From: Mastigamoeba balamuthi
Lineage: Eukaryota > Evosea > Mastigamoebida > Mastigamoebidae
Length of the DNA: 64,000 nucleotides
Assembly (NCBI GenBank): GCA_902651635.1
Contig: CACRSC010000020.1
Location: forward strand, 252,212-316,211
Reading direction: 5' to 3'
Below, piece after piece: positions 35,536 through 48,200 of the stretch. The stretch's first letter is position 1, and each line of letters opens with the position of its first letter. Under the pieces are notes generated by a model. The model searched no databases and was not told where the DNA came from. It worked only from the letters and a program-made list of their open reading frames with translations. A program made the translations under genes and the position numbers.

Positions 35536-36529
35536 ATGCCCATCCCCAGCGACATGGCTCTGCAGGAGAGCTCCATGGCACCGCCGTGCCTATGGGCCTC
35601 CTCGAGCAGGGTGTTCCTGTCTACCCCATTCCAGGCATCGCCTTCCTTTTTGCGCGCGCCACAGGTGCTGCCCCCGCTTACCTCTACTGCCCATCGCGCA
35701 GATCACCTTCGTCGCTGGCACTGAGTGGATGGAGCGCAGCCACGTCACGGAGGCTGCCATAAGAAACCTCGCAGGTCGGGCGCGCCTTTATCTCGAGTGC
35801 ACATCGCCCAGCTCGGCTGGTGAGTTGGCCCTCCACGCGAGTTGGCTCAACGTTGAGCTCACCTGCGCGGCTCCGGCAGCGAGGGAGGAGGTGCCCCCGT
35901 GTGCGAGGTGCTGCCGCAGCAGAGACCCCATAATCGTGATTGGGTTCGCACCCAAGCCCAAGGACGCAGATGCAGCCCACGCCGTCACAGAAGGGAGAGG
36001 AGGCCTCTACCAGGTAGAGGCACAGACGCATCCGGCCCGTTGCACCGTCGAGTTCGACTACTGCCGTTCGTGAGTAAACAAGCTGCTTCTCCCCCCAAAT
36101 ATGTGAACACAAACACAATGGCCCTGCCATAGACGATGTAACTCGTCGCGGTTGCACCTCGGAGGGCGGGTCGTGGTGGTGCTCGAGGTTCTCGACGTCC
36201 ACGGAAACGTCGTGGCGCGCCCGGAGACGCAGCCGCTGATGCTCTGCTCCAAGCCCTCGCAGCACTCGCCATCGCCCCCAGTAGGCAGGATCAGGGCACC
36301 TCCGATCGGCCCTCTCCCAGGCCTGGCCTCGCCATCCGAGTTCGGCTCTCAGTTGGAGGCTCCAGAGGGGAGGAGGACGCAGTGCTCGGTGGGATTCCCA
36401 GGCGGGATAAGCACAGCGGACAGCGTGACGGCCGACCCGTTCATGCAGCAGCTCCTGGAGCTCGAGGCCACGCTGTACAACCAGCTGTTCAAGGTCCTGT
36501 GCGTCAAGAACATGCTCCATTCGCTCTAG
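35536..36529 (+). CDS. Putative DNA-binding protein B, four-member family (about 267 aa)
   Basis: Exons 35536-35634, 35702-35819, 35880-36069, 36133-36529. A second in-frame ATG at 35554 is equally possible as start. The protein carries the family blocks: APPCLWASSSRVF, ITFVAGTEWMERS, a CARCC cluster, FDYCRS, CNSSRLHLGGRVVVVLEVL, VVARPETQPLMLCSKP and the C-terminal LLELEATLYNQLFKV helix. Intron 1 has a GC donor (CAG|GCATCG) where paralog C has CAG|GTGCGC, so the donor changed by one base. The gene sits between receptors R4 and R5, both on the same strand. Function uncertain; nuclear DNA binding is only inferred. Confidence 0.75.
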
Positions 36530-37295
36530 AGGAAAACAATCCCGTGAGTGTCTCACAAGTCACCAGTACTGCCGTAATAAGAACATCATAACATCAGACA
36601 ACGTGAGCTCCTACAGCCAGCCGCACAGAGTGGTGCGGGTAACAGGCACCGGATTCTCTTCCTTGATGCCGCTTTATCTACATTAAGCTCAGTAACACTC
36701 AGCATGCCTTCATTTAGCTTACACAAGACGCAACTTGCGATGTTCTGACAACTCGGAGCTAATGCTATTTGGAAGGGATGGTGCAATGCCGTCCTCAGGA
36801 GTTTGCTTTCGAGTCACGCAATGCCTCGTCCACAGTGACCCTCCGGTCATTCGGCGCCGACCAGGGTGCATTTACTGCCTTTACCAGGATCGGATGCCCA
36901 GCGGTGTCAGTGACAAGCACGGGCACTGCACCGAGCCGTAGAGTTGGCCATTTTTAAAATACCGCTTTCGGACATAATTTTACCACAGAACCGCAGCAGA
37001 TTGCCCGCAGACGTCCTGGGAACATCCGCATAATCCACACGAATTGAGACCGACCCTGTCTTCGCGTCGACAAAGCGAGGTGGGCAATACTTGGCGTCTG
37101 AACTGCAGCAGACTGCGGCGGATCTGCTTGTATTGTCTCTGAGAAACTCTGACACTCAAAGGCAGAAATCGGTGGCAAATTGGACCCCGATACTTTTCCC
37201 AAGATGGAAGTTCTCTTTATTTCGGCCGATCGGGTTGGACATTCATAGCAGCCTGCAGGAGGACAGACTTTCATTTTCATCGGAGCCAGAGACCT
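36530..37295. other. Intergenic region gene B to R5
   Basis: No gene recognised. GACTTTCATTTT lies about 30 nt before the R5 start, as in R4. Confidence 0.45.
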
Positions 37296-40200
37296 ATGAA
37301 GTGCTCACTGCCAGCTCTCACAGCTTTGATGCTGTGCTGTGCCTTCGCCACATCGTCCCCGTGCACGGGCACCTCGCACAGCCTGAGCCCCGGGAACGAG
37401 AGCGACGGCGCAGAGGAGGTCGTCATGATCGTCGGACAGTCGGCACCGTTCTCGGGCTCGCACGCGCAGACAGGCATCGACGCTCGCTCGGGGCTCCTGG
37501 CCGCGTTCGCCCTCGCCAATGTGAGCTCGACCATCAAGTTCGCACTGGTGTCTCTCGACGACCAGTACGAGGGCCGGCAGCAGCAGCGCAACGTCGAGCA
37601 GCTGCTCTGCACCGGCGCCGGCGGCATGGGGCCCGCGTTCGCCATCGCCGGCACCGTCGGGTCGTCGGCCAGTGAGGACTCCCTCAGCGCCATGGTGGCC
37701 TGCGTGGCCTCGGGAGAGGCACCGGTGCCCTACATCGGTCCACTGTCGGGCAGCCTGGCCCTGCGCATGGCGTCGACACAGCAGAACGAGAGCAACAGGA
37801 GCGGCGTGGTCCTCGCGCGAGCAGGCGCGATGGACGAGGTCACCGCCATCGCAGCCAAGTTGGCGAGCGACTGGAACATCCTCAACGGCACGGGCGTGTT
37901 CTACCAGGACACGCCGTTCGCGCGCCAGGCTGTGGACTGCCTCAACGGGTCCCTGATGTCCCTGGGCGCCAGGCTGCGCTCGTCCTACGGCCACGCTGTC
38001 GTGACATCGCCGGACGACCTGAAGGCGGTGGCCGCCGAGGCGATGCAGAAGCTGTACGCCAAAGGGGAGCTGCAGGCCGTGGTGCTGCTGGTAGAGGCGG
38101 GCATGTCGGGTGCTCTGCTGCAGGAGATGGCGAGGCAGCAGAAGGAGAACGTCGTCTTCGCCACCATCTCCCTGTTCACGCCCGACGAGCTCTACGCGGC
38201 TGCTCCCCAGTCCACATGGGACACTCTCTCGGACCTGTCGCCGATGCTCTACATGAGCCAGGTGGTCCCCATGCCTGACGACACGAACTCCCGGTACCGC
38301 GTTGTCCGGTAAGTTGAGCTCTGCCTCTCCCACACAGCAACTTCGCCTCACACAGCAGAGCAGCGAGTATCAGAAGGCGATGGCCAAGTACCAGCCTGGG
38401 ATGAACCTCAGCCACACATCGCTCGAGGGGTTCATCGCTGGGCGGCTGCTCACGATGGCGGTGTCGCGGTCCCTCGAGCAGTACGAGTGGCCGCTGACGC
38501 GGGCCACCCTCATTGACACCATCTTCCGCGACATCCGCACGTTCAAGCTCTTTGGGAGCTACGAACTGGGGCCCTACGGCGACGGCGTGGGCTCTACGGA
38601 TGCCCCGCAGACGGAGGAGGACTGGTGCAACCAGGGAGCTCACCAGGTGTTCTTGACGTCGATGGACATGTCCAGCGGGAAGCCGGTCAACGAGGACTCA
38701 TGGTCGTTCAAGTTCAGCGGCTGCACGGCGCCCGTCACGACGAGCCGCAACCCTCAGCTCAGGGCCATCGTGGGGTTCGAGAACATTATGAGCATCACGG
38801 AGGACGACGCCTTTGTGCTGGGCCTCTCGGCAGCCATCAACGCGCACAACAGCGATAACTTCAAGATGATGGCCATGACGCCCATCACGGAGGTCAATGC
38901 ATCCGAGGGCGCCAGGCAACTGAGGAAAAGACGAGTGCGTGCACATCAATCTCCATTCACTGACAACAACTCTGGGCAGGCCATCGTAGTAACAGGGCTC
39001 GAGGAGAGCGAAATGGAGTTAGCAGCTGATCTCAGCAAGAGAAGGCAGTTACTTCCGTTCATTGGGCCACGCTCAGGTCGCGTGCTACTGAGACAGCCCT
39101 TCCTCAGAGGGGTTGTAAACCTGTTCGCGTCGTACTACCAAGAGGCTCGGACTGCTGTGATGTTTCTCAGCGAGAAGATCGGGGCCCGCAGGGTAGTAGT
39201 CATGTGGAATACTGTGACCCACAATGAGGTCGCCCAGGACTTCACCGAGGGCCTGAGACTCTGCGACAAATTCCATGTGAGATTCTCATCCACTTTCATA
39301 ATCACACACTCCCCATAACGCACTACGCGTGCAGCTTCTGAAGGATCATGCTATTGAGGTTGCATTCATGCCATTCGACGACGCAAAGACTGTCACACAA
39401 TACGCAGCTGCTCAAGTGGGGAACAGCAGCTTCATTATCCTGTCATACGCAGACTCGGCGTACGAACTGATGCAGGCCATCGGAGATGAATCACCGATCC
39501 TGCTGTCCTCCGTGGTCAGCCCTGACGAGATGATCTCTCGGTTGGTCAAAGACCAGAATCACAGCTGGACGAACGTGTACAGGACGTCGCTGACGCCGCC
39601 CCTCTCAATGCTGTCGTCGAAGAACGAACTGCGCCAGGACTTCGAGAAATGGGTGTCGTTCGAAAACCAGCAGCAGATGCAGTTTGAGGGGTTCTTCGTC
39701 GGCAAGTTCCTCTCAGCTGTGTTCGAGAGCATGAACGACGAGCAGAATGTCTCCAGGGTTAACGCAGATCGGGTTCTGCGAGCAATCTACCAGGCCAAGT
39801 ACTTCAAGATCGACGACGTCCTCACAGTGGGACCGTTTCACGACGAGACGAGCGGGGAGAGACTCTGCAACCAGGGCATGGACACAGTCTATGTTACCCA
39901 ATGGTCGTCCACCTTCTTTGACTATCGCCCGTACACTCTAAGTGGGTCGATGAGATGCGGATTCGAGTTCTTCCCGATCCCAACCATGGACGACGGAACA
40001 GACAGCTCTGTGATCCTGTCCACTGCAATTCCTTGCTTCGCCGTTGTGTGCTCCCTCCTCATCTCGGCCGTCGTGATCGTTCAGCGCAGAGGGAGATCTA
40101 CACTGAAGAAAATCAAGAGGAGCGAGCTGGAGATCGGGGAGCGCATCGGTAAGGGCCAGTTCGGCACAGTGCACAACGGCGACTGGCACGGGACACCTGT

Positions 40201-41401
40201 GGCCATCAGAGTCGTCGAAAAGACGGCCATCACGCGAGAGGACCTCGAGTCCGTCAGGAGCGAGATGGAGCTAACGCACAGCCTGCAGCATCCCAACCTG
40301 CTGATGCTGCTGGGGTACAGCGAGTCCAAGGCAGATCTCCTCGTCGTCAGTGGTATGCACCAGCCACCAGTAATCCACAACAGCAGTTCTCTTACCGCCA
40401 TTTGCAGAGTACATGGCGTCTGGATCACTTCACGAGTACCTTAAGAAGAACAAGCAGAACATGAACTACTACAACGAAATTGCCATCGCCTTCGTGAGTT
40501 CTTCCTCTTTATACCTGAGGCTAACAAAATAGCCGTAGGATACCATTAAGGGATTAGCATACCTGCACTCTGCAAAACCGCCAGTAGTACACGGCAACCT
40601 ATCGAGCCAATCTCTGATGGTTTGCCTTTTTCTCTTAACCAACCCCAACTAACAAAATGGCAATTCAGATTGATGGGAGTATGGTAACAAAAATCTGCGA
40701 CTTTTGGAACTTCAAAGGAAAAAACTCGAGCAACTCAAGCAGACGTCAGACTAGTTGGCTTGCCCCTGAGCTCATCGAGGGCAAACCAGCAACTACAGCC
40801 ACTGATGTATATGGTATCAGTCATCTGTGAATTCGAATTACTCATACTAGCTTCAGCATTTGGAATTGTTCTGTGGGAACTGCTCTTGCCCGCAGAGCTT
40901 TATGCCTCAATGACAGACTCTAGCAAGTCCTCGTCCTTATCAGCCCAACACTCCACATCTCTGCGGGTCAAGGAAGATGGTCAAGAACAGCAGTCACCAG
41001 TGGTTCAACGACACACCGATGAGCCCGAGATCCCACCAACAACACCAAAAGAGGTTGTGACTCTGCTTCATCGCTGCTGGCAAAAACAACCCGAGAGAAG
41101 GCCATCTGTGTTCCAGATACTCAGAAACTGGCCTCAGACATTCGCTGTGAGCAGAATTACCTACTCGTCTTTTTCTGATCAGATTTCTCAGTCTGTTGGA
41201 GCGTTCGAGATGCCGTCAGATCTCAGCGCCAGCTCGCCCCAGACACCACACAACCTGCTCTCAGAGGTGTCTCTCTCCGTTGATATCCGTGACGCTACTG
41301 ATGATGAGATGATGGCGTCTTTCATGCCACAAGACCTTGGATATGGCCCAATGGCCCCAACACAAAGCAAGTCAGTGAGCCCAGGACAAGCAAATTCCTG
41401 A
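37296..41401 (+). CDS. Receptor pseudokinase R5 (complete, about 1,236 aa, one intron lost)
   Basis: Exons: 37296-38308, 38364-38934, 38980-39276, 39335-40352, 40408-40493, 40539-40619, 40669-40813, 40857-41146, 41192-41401 (3,711 nt). A signal peptide begins MKCSLPALTALMLCC. Architecture and motifs follow the family: two PBP1-like domains, one span, VAIRVVEK, HGNLSSQSLM and CDFWNFKGK, with APELIEG and a C-lobe Ser-rich insert. The third exon is 297 nt, exactly the sum of the 128-nt and 169-nt exons in R1-R4. The intron between them is therefore cleanly lost, giving FLRGVVNLF without a gap. The residue at exon 8's end is DVY instead of DVF. The tail keeps SASSPQTPHN and DDEMMASFMPQD. Confidence 0.92.
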
Positions 41402-42377
41402 TACTGCAACCTCAATGAATGTATGCTCTCGATAGCAGACATTGCAAGACGATCAAATGTTGTTCTGAGATTCATCTTTATCTTGTGCCTCAATTGTGGG
41501 GGAGTGAGAACGGAAGAGGTCATTTTTTTTCTCTCCCAGGCTCCCTCACGGACGCACTTAAGAGTGGTAAAGCCAGAGGGTGGTTATTTGTACTTGTGAA
41601 TATTGGGGTAGCAAGGATAAACTGTCATTGTCTTCTGGGGCATGACCCTTCATGCATCAAACGCCTTGCTGGCCTTGCTGGTTGTCTTGCGAGGACACCA
41701 GACCTGGGTATCCTCCCTGAGGGCGGCGGCCATCATCTCGTCGTCCGGGTTCTCTCTGGCATCTAGAAGGTTCCTACCCTAACAAAGCGTAAGTCAGGGA
41801 ATCACAACAAGGATGAGTACAGCGAATGTCTGGGGCCAGTTTCGCAGGATCTGGAATACAGATGGCCTTCTTGTGGTTCATTGAGTACTTGAGAACGGAG
41901 AATGAGGTCCGGATAATAACCGCCAGTGTCGAATATTCATCAGTGCGCGTTGGACATCGCTCTCCCTGAGAGCGGCGGCCACTGCACGGCTCTGAAACTG
42001 TGCGATTGGCAGGGAAAAGCACCCCGCCGTGGCTGCCCATTGCGGGACTCGGACAGCCGAAAGAACAGTGTGTCTTCTCTTTGGGAAAATTGCTTCAAAA
42101 AAGGGCTTTTTTGGCTCTGACTGGGTGGCACATCGGCCCAGTCTCCCGTTGGCTGCTCCGTGTTAGGGCAATTTCCCTGTCGTGCGTGCCGTCGTGGCCG
42201 CCGCCCTGTTGTGAGCTCCGGGACAGACGAAACTTGAGTCAGATAACAGTCGTTGTTTCTAGATTACTCTTCTAGTCGCCCCTTCAGTCAAGTAATTCGA
42301 AAGAGAGATGTGTTATTTGCGACCTACGCGATGGGATTAATGACGAGTGATAACTAGTCCATGGGGGGATGTGGGGT
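41402..42377. other. Intergenic region with receptor relics
   Basis: No intact gene. It contains minus-strand fragments of receptor exons 9 and 10 (separate entry). Confidence 0.5.
41700..41985 (-). pseudogene. Decayed receptor 3' exons
   Basis: On the minus strand 41,815-41,885 encodes a damaged RRPSVFQILRNWPQTFAV block, the end of receptor exon 9. Bases 41,700-41,760 match the exon 10 ...DDEMMAA segment. A second TGGCCGCCGC.CTCAGGGAG piece occurs near 41,960, so more than one damaged copy may be layered here. Frame and upstream exons are gone. Confidence 0.7.
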
Positions 42378-44512
42378 TCAGGGGCAGATGCTTGGGGAGG
42401 CGTCAGGGAACTGCGTGGCAGATAGCCCGCCCGCTGCCTTGCTCAGCGTCGGGGTGGCCATCCCAAGCACCAGCTGTTGCGGCAGGACTGCAGCCATCAT
42501 CTCGTCCTCCAGCACATCTCTGGCATCCATCGTGGACACCTCCGATGTCACATTTCGGGGCGTCGCCGGAGAACTGACACTCAGGTCCGTCGGCATCTCG
42601 AAGTTGCCAATGTCCTGCGATGAGAGTGAGTCGGTGAGTTTTGAGAGGAGGCATCCGGAGCGGATGGCGCACTGCAAACGTCTGGGGCCAGTTGCGCAGG
42701 ATCTGGAACACAGAGGGCCTCCGCTCAGGCTCCTTCTGCCAGCATCGGGTCAGCAGAGTTGCGACCTCCTTTGGTGTCGATGGAGGGATCTCTGGCAGTG
42801 CCCCTGCGGGCTGTGCTGTGGACAGCTGCATCTCGACATCATCCTTGGGCTGAGCAGACTTTGAATGCGATGTAGACACTGACGAGGATCGGCTAGTATC
42901 TGTCATTGCCGAGTACAGGTCACAAGGAAGGAACAACTCCCAAAGAACCACTCCAAAGGCTGTTCAACCAATGCTGTCAGGAAACCCGCTATTTGTGTTG
43001 CGTACCGAAGACGTCTGTTGCTGTTGTCGCGGGCTTGCCCTCGATGAGCTCGGGAGCAAGCCAGTTCGAATGCCTGTTGGAGGAACTCGAAGTGCTCTTG
43101 CCCTTGGAGCACCAGAAGTCGCAGATCTTGGTCACCATACTCCCATCAATCTATTTTGAGTGTGAGCGTGGGACGACTCGGGTTGTCGCACCATCAGTGA
43201 CTGACTCGAAAGGTTTCCGTGGACCACAGGAGGCTTGGCTGAATGCAGGAAGGCCAGCCCCTTGATCGTGTCCTGGTGTGAAGTTAGCATGCAACCATAA
43301 TTGCTTCAAATGGCTCACGAAAGCAATTGCGACTTGGTTGTAGTAGTTCATGTTCTGCTTGTTCTTCTTCAGGTAATCTCGCAGCGATCCAGATGCCATG
43401 TATTCTGTCAATACATTAGAGGAAATGACGAAAGATGTTGCTCTTACCGCTGACGATGAGGAGGTCAGTCTTGGACTCGCTGTACCCCAGCAGCATCAGC
43501 AGGTTGGGGTGGTGCAGGCTTGCCGTAAGAGCCATCTCCCCCTTGATGGAGTCGAGGTCCTCTCGCGTGATGGTTGTCTTGTCGACGACTCTGATGGCCA
43601 CAGGGGTCCCGTGCCAATCGGCGAGGTGACCCACGACATGGCCACGTACCTGACGCCTGTCTTGTTCCTGCTGGACATGGCCATCATCAGCGCCGCCGAC
43701 ATGTTCCCAGTGGCCAGCACCACGACGGCCCGCGGGCCACCTCGAGAGCACAGCGCCCGCACGGCCTCCTCCGCCATCGTGCTCAGGTCGCTCGGCGAGG
43801 TCACGACGTCGTGGCCGTACGACGACAGCAGCGAAACGCGGCCGATGGACTTGAGCGAAGCGTTGAGGTACCCGACGGCCTCGCGGGCAAACGGCGTGTT
43901 CTCGTAGAAGACGCTCGTGTGGGTCAGTTGTGCCCAGTTGCTCGACAGGAACGACACGATGGCAAACATCTCGTCGCCCCCGCCCGCTCGCGCGAGCACC
44001 ACGCCTGCCCTGCGACCCCCCGTCTTCTGAGCGACGGCCGACTGCGTGCGGAGCTTCTCGCTGCTCGTTGCGGCCCCGATGTACGGCACAGGTACGCCGT
44101 CGGTCCCCACAGAGGCCTGGAGCACCCGGAGGACGTCCTCGCTGGCCGACGACCCGATTGTCCCTGCGATGGCGAACGCGGGCCCCGTGCCGTTGGCGCC
44201 CGTGCAGAGCAGCTGCTCGACGTTGCTCTGCTGCCGCGCGCTGTCGTACGCGTCGTCGAGCGACGCCAGCACGAAGTGCAGGGGAGAGACCTCGTTCGCC
44301 TCAGCGAAGGCCACGAGCATGCCCAGGCGCATGTCGATGCCCCGCTGGGAGTGCGGGCCCGTGAAGGCCGCCGACTGACCGACGACCATGAGGGCCTTGC
44401 CCGTCGCGTTGCTGGGGAACAGCTGTTGCGTGGCGCTGGTGCACGAGGTCGCCGACCGGGCGATCGTGGCCCAGAGGCAGAGCAGCGGCAGCAGCAACAG
44501 AGAGCGCAGCAT
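42378..44512 (-). pseudogene. Receptor pseudogene with internal deletion fusing PBP1 to kinase homology
   Basis: The gene starts with a signal peptide (MLRSLLLLPLLCLWATIARS) and a good first PBP1 domain up to YVAMSWVT. It then jumps at about 43,618-43,625 to the kinase-homology sequence DWHGTPVAIRVVDK. Relative to the neighbour R6, roughly 2.1 kb is missing: the rest of PBP1, all of the second PBP1, the membrane span and the glycine loop. The fused exon (43448-44512) has the wrong length modulo three, so the frame is broken. Downstream exons 43319-43404, 43192-43272, 43006-43150, 42673-42959 and 42378-42614 keep normal lengths, open frames and splice sites, and HGN and DFW. The deletion is thus recent. 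Confidence 0.85.
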
Positions 44513-45201
44513 CTGGGGGTTTGTTGGTGTGGGTGGAATAAGAAAGTGCACTGCACGCTGCACGAGTTGCACGAGACACTCTGCGGAGGGGCAGGGAAAT
44601 CACACCGTCTCGCACTTCCCCTCGGGGACTTCGGACCCCGTTGATCTCTCCGGAGCATCCCTATCTCGGCACCTGCCCCGCGCCTGCCGTGCTCCGCGCT
44701 GCTGCAGACCGCGCGTAGCGTGCGTGCGGGTCGCGGCAGCGGCGCGACGGGAACAGGAACCGAGGGAATGTCGTTCTTTTCCACTGCCGCTGCCACGATG
44801 CCCTCTTCGGGGCAGAGGTCCGTTTTGCCAGAGCCGTTTGCGAGGCGGAAAAAGGAAAGGCGCATCAAAAGGGCTCTTTTGGGCTCTCTTCCAGCAGTGC
44901 CGCCCGCTGCGACGCGTGCCCTCCTGCGCGCCGCATGCGCTGTGCGCACGAAGCGCGAGGCTCCTCGGGCGCTGGCCAACAGCCGCGGAGGTGCTGCAGG
45001 CATCGCATCCGCTACGTCGCGGCCATTGCCCCATTGGGCTCGCGGCTTTGAGCAGTGTTGCACCGCGCAGAGACCCCTCAGCTGCGTCACCACCCGGTAC
45101 CAGAACTGCATCAGCAAGCGTCGAGTGCGCAGTTCCGGGGCGCAATAGAGGCGAGTAGAAACTGAAACACTTGATGGGCCCGTTCCTGTGCGCGGTTCGC
45201 C
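44513..45201. other. Intergenic region pseudogene to R6
   Basis: About 690 nt, GC-rich; long open frames exist on both strands but none shows a recognisable domain. Confidence 0.5.
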
Positions 45202-48200
45202 TCAGGGGCACGAGGAGGGGACGGCGGCGGAACACGTCGGGGGCGGAGAAGTCCCGGGGCTCCCGGGGACCAGCGGGAAGTCGACAGCCTGCGCGGGGGC
45301 CGCCCCCAGCGCGCAGTTGCAGTTGCAGGCCGCGCGCTCCAGCGGGAGGACAGCCGCCAGCATCTCGTCGTCGGCCGCGTCCCGGCCGTCGGTGGACACG
45401 GAGACCTCCGAGATGAAGTGCCCCTGCTGCGAGCTGAGGCTCAGGTCCGACGGCATCTCGAACACGCCGACGGCCTGGCGTGCCTCTCGGTCAGCTGGGG
45501 GGCACAGGGCACCAGAGGCACAGAGGGGCGGACGCACAGCGAAGGTCTGGGGCCAGTTGCGCAGGATCTGGAACACAGAGGGCCTCCGCTCGGGCTCCCG
45601 CTGCCAGCAGTTGTTGAGCAGCATCGCCACCTCCTTGGGCGTCGACGGGTGGATCTCTGGAAGGGAGGCGGGTGCCTGGAGCTCCACACCGCATCGGGCC
45701 TGCGCCGGAGCCGAGCTCGAGGTCGAAACGGAGGACGTGCTCGTGTCCGACATTGCGGCGAACTGCTCTGGCGGGAGCAGCAGCTCCCACAGGACCACTC
45801 CGAAAGCTGGAAAAGTGACTGAGACAGCACGCGTGCAGCATGAGCAACTCGTACCAAACACGTCGGTTGCTGTGGTCGCTGGTCGTTCCTCCACGAGTTC
45901 GGGGGCCAGCCAGCCAGCGTGCCTTCTCGACGAGTTCGAGCTCTTGCCCTTGGAGCACCAGAAGTCGCAGATCTTGGTCACCATGCTCCCGTCGAGCTGT
46001 TTGCCTCGTCAGACACAGCAGTTGTACTTGTGTGTTCGAACCATGAGGGAATGACTTGAAAGGTTTCCGTGGACCACGGGCGGCTTAGCCGCGTGAAGGT
46101 ATGCCAGCCCCTTGATGGTGTCCTGGGAAGTGCTCAGGTCATCTTCGTTCATGATATACTCACGAAGGCGATGGCGACCTCGTTGTAGTAGTTCATGTTC
46201 TGCTTGTTATTCTTCAGGTACTCGTGCAGCGACCCCGAAGCCATGTACTCTAGCACCAAAATTAACAATCAACGTGTGTTTGGTCAGAGAGCAGTTCGAA
46301 CCACTAACGATGAGGAGGTCAGTCTTGGACTCGCTGTACCCCAGCAGCATCAGCAGGTTGGGGTGGTGCAGACTGTGTGTCAGAGCCATCTCGCTCTTGA
46401 CGGCATCGAGGTCCTCTCGCGTGACGGCCGTCTTGTCGATGACTCTGATGGCCACAGGTGTCCCGTGCCAGTCCCCGTTGTGCACTGTCCCCAACTGTCC
46501 CTTGCCGATGCGCTCCCCGATCTCCAGTTCGCTCCTCCTGATCCTCTGCAGTGTCGCCCTCCCTCGGCGTCTGACCGCGATGGCGACAACGAGGAGAAGA
46601 CACACGACGGCGAAGCCCGGGATCGTGGTGCACAGGATCACTGTGAGGTCTGAGTTCCCTTTTGCTATGTCTGAAGGGTCGAACTCCCTCCCGCATCTCT
46701 GAGTCTCTGAGATGGAGAACGGCTCGTAGTCGAAGACAGCTCTCGACCACTTGGTGACGTAGACAGTGTCCAGGCCCTGGTTGCAGAACTTCTCGCCGCT
46801 GTCGCGGTCGAGGAAGGGACCCACTGTGACCTTGTTGTCGATCTTGAAGTACTTCTTGGTGTAGACCGCCTTAAGCAGCGCCTGCGTGGTGATGTCCTCC
46901 CCGGGCCCCACGTCCTCGACGCTCTCGAGCACCGCCGAGAGGAACCTGCCGGCCAGGAACCCCTCGAACTCCTCTTGCAGCTGGTGGCCGTAGGACACCC
47001 AGCTCTCAAAGTCGCGGCGCAGCGCGTTGCCCGACGAGAGCATGCTCAGCAGAGGCGCCAGCGACGTCCGGTAGACGTGTCGCCACCTGCGGCTGGAGTT
47101 ATGGTCGAAAAGCAGGTTGAAGAACATGTCGTCCTCGCTGACCACCGAGGCCAGCACTACAGGCACGCGCGGGCCGACACTCTGCAGGATGAGCCACGCG
47201 TCGTCCGCACTGGCCACGACTATGAACGCGGCGCCCTCGACTGCCATGTCGCTGGCGTACTGCAGAACCTCCGTCGCGTTCGAGAACTCCTTGGTGTCCA
47301 CTCTGACGTGCCTGAGAGTCTTGTTGACCCCCAGGAGCTGCGCAGGCCGTCTCAGAGGGACGCGAGAGCTGTGCCGGTGAGTGAGGCCTCACGGTGTCGG
47401 ACTTGTAGCAGATGTTCAGCCCCTCGGCGATGTCCTTCCCGGCGTCGTGGTGCGTGGCGCTGTTCCAGAGGGCGATGACAGTGCTGGCGTTCTCGCGGTT
47501 GAAGAGGAACGAGGCGGCTGTCCTGGCCTCCTGGTAGTACGAGGCGAATAGGTTGATGACCTCCCTGTCATCCGTGCATGAGATCCGCGGCCAGGCAGTT
47601 GTTCTGAGTGTGCGCACCGGTACCGGTGCTCTCTCAGGCGCTTGAGGCCCGAGCGCGGAGCGATTAGCATTTTACCGGCCTGTACCACAGCCAATGCGCT
47701 GCCCAGCTCGCTCTCCGCGGACCCAGCGATCGCGAGAGCCTGCGGGTGACCGTCAAAGCGGGCTGCGAGAGCGAGGACGGCTTGCGGGGGCGCACCCCTC
47801 TTCCAGTGAGCTCTGCGAGGTTGCTGTCCGTGTTCGACCCCTGGGACGCCGTCACCGCCATCTCCCGGTCGTGGGCGCTGTTGTGCGCGCTGGCAGCCGC
47901 GCGCAGCCCGAGAGCGAAGCAGCTACTGATGTAATCTGCTGTGGGCGGGCTGTTGACCCCCACGAGGGCCCTGTGCGACGTGCTGTTCCACCCGACGTCC
48001 GAGCAGCCGCTGAACCGGAACGACCACGAGGGCACCGCGTCGAGCTGGCCGGTGCTGAGGTTCATCTGGGTCATGAAGACCTCGTGGGCGCCCTGGTTGC
48101 ACCAGTCGTCTCCTGTCTGTCCCGCTTCCCTGGAGCCCACGCCGTCGCCGTAGGGCCCCAGAGTGTAGTCGTAGAGCTGGAACGTGCGGATGTCGCGGAA

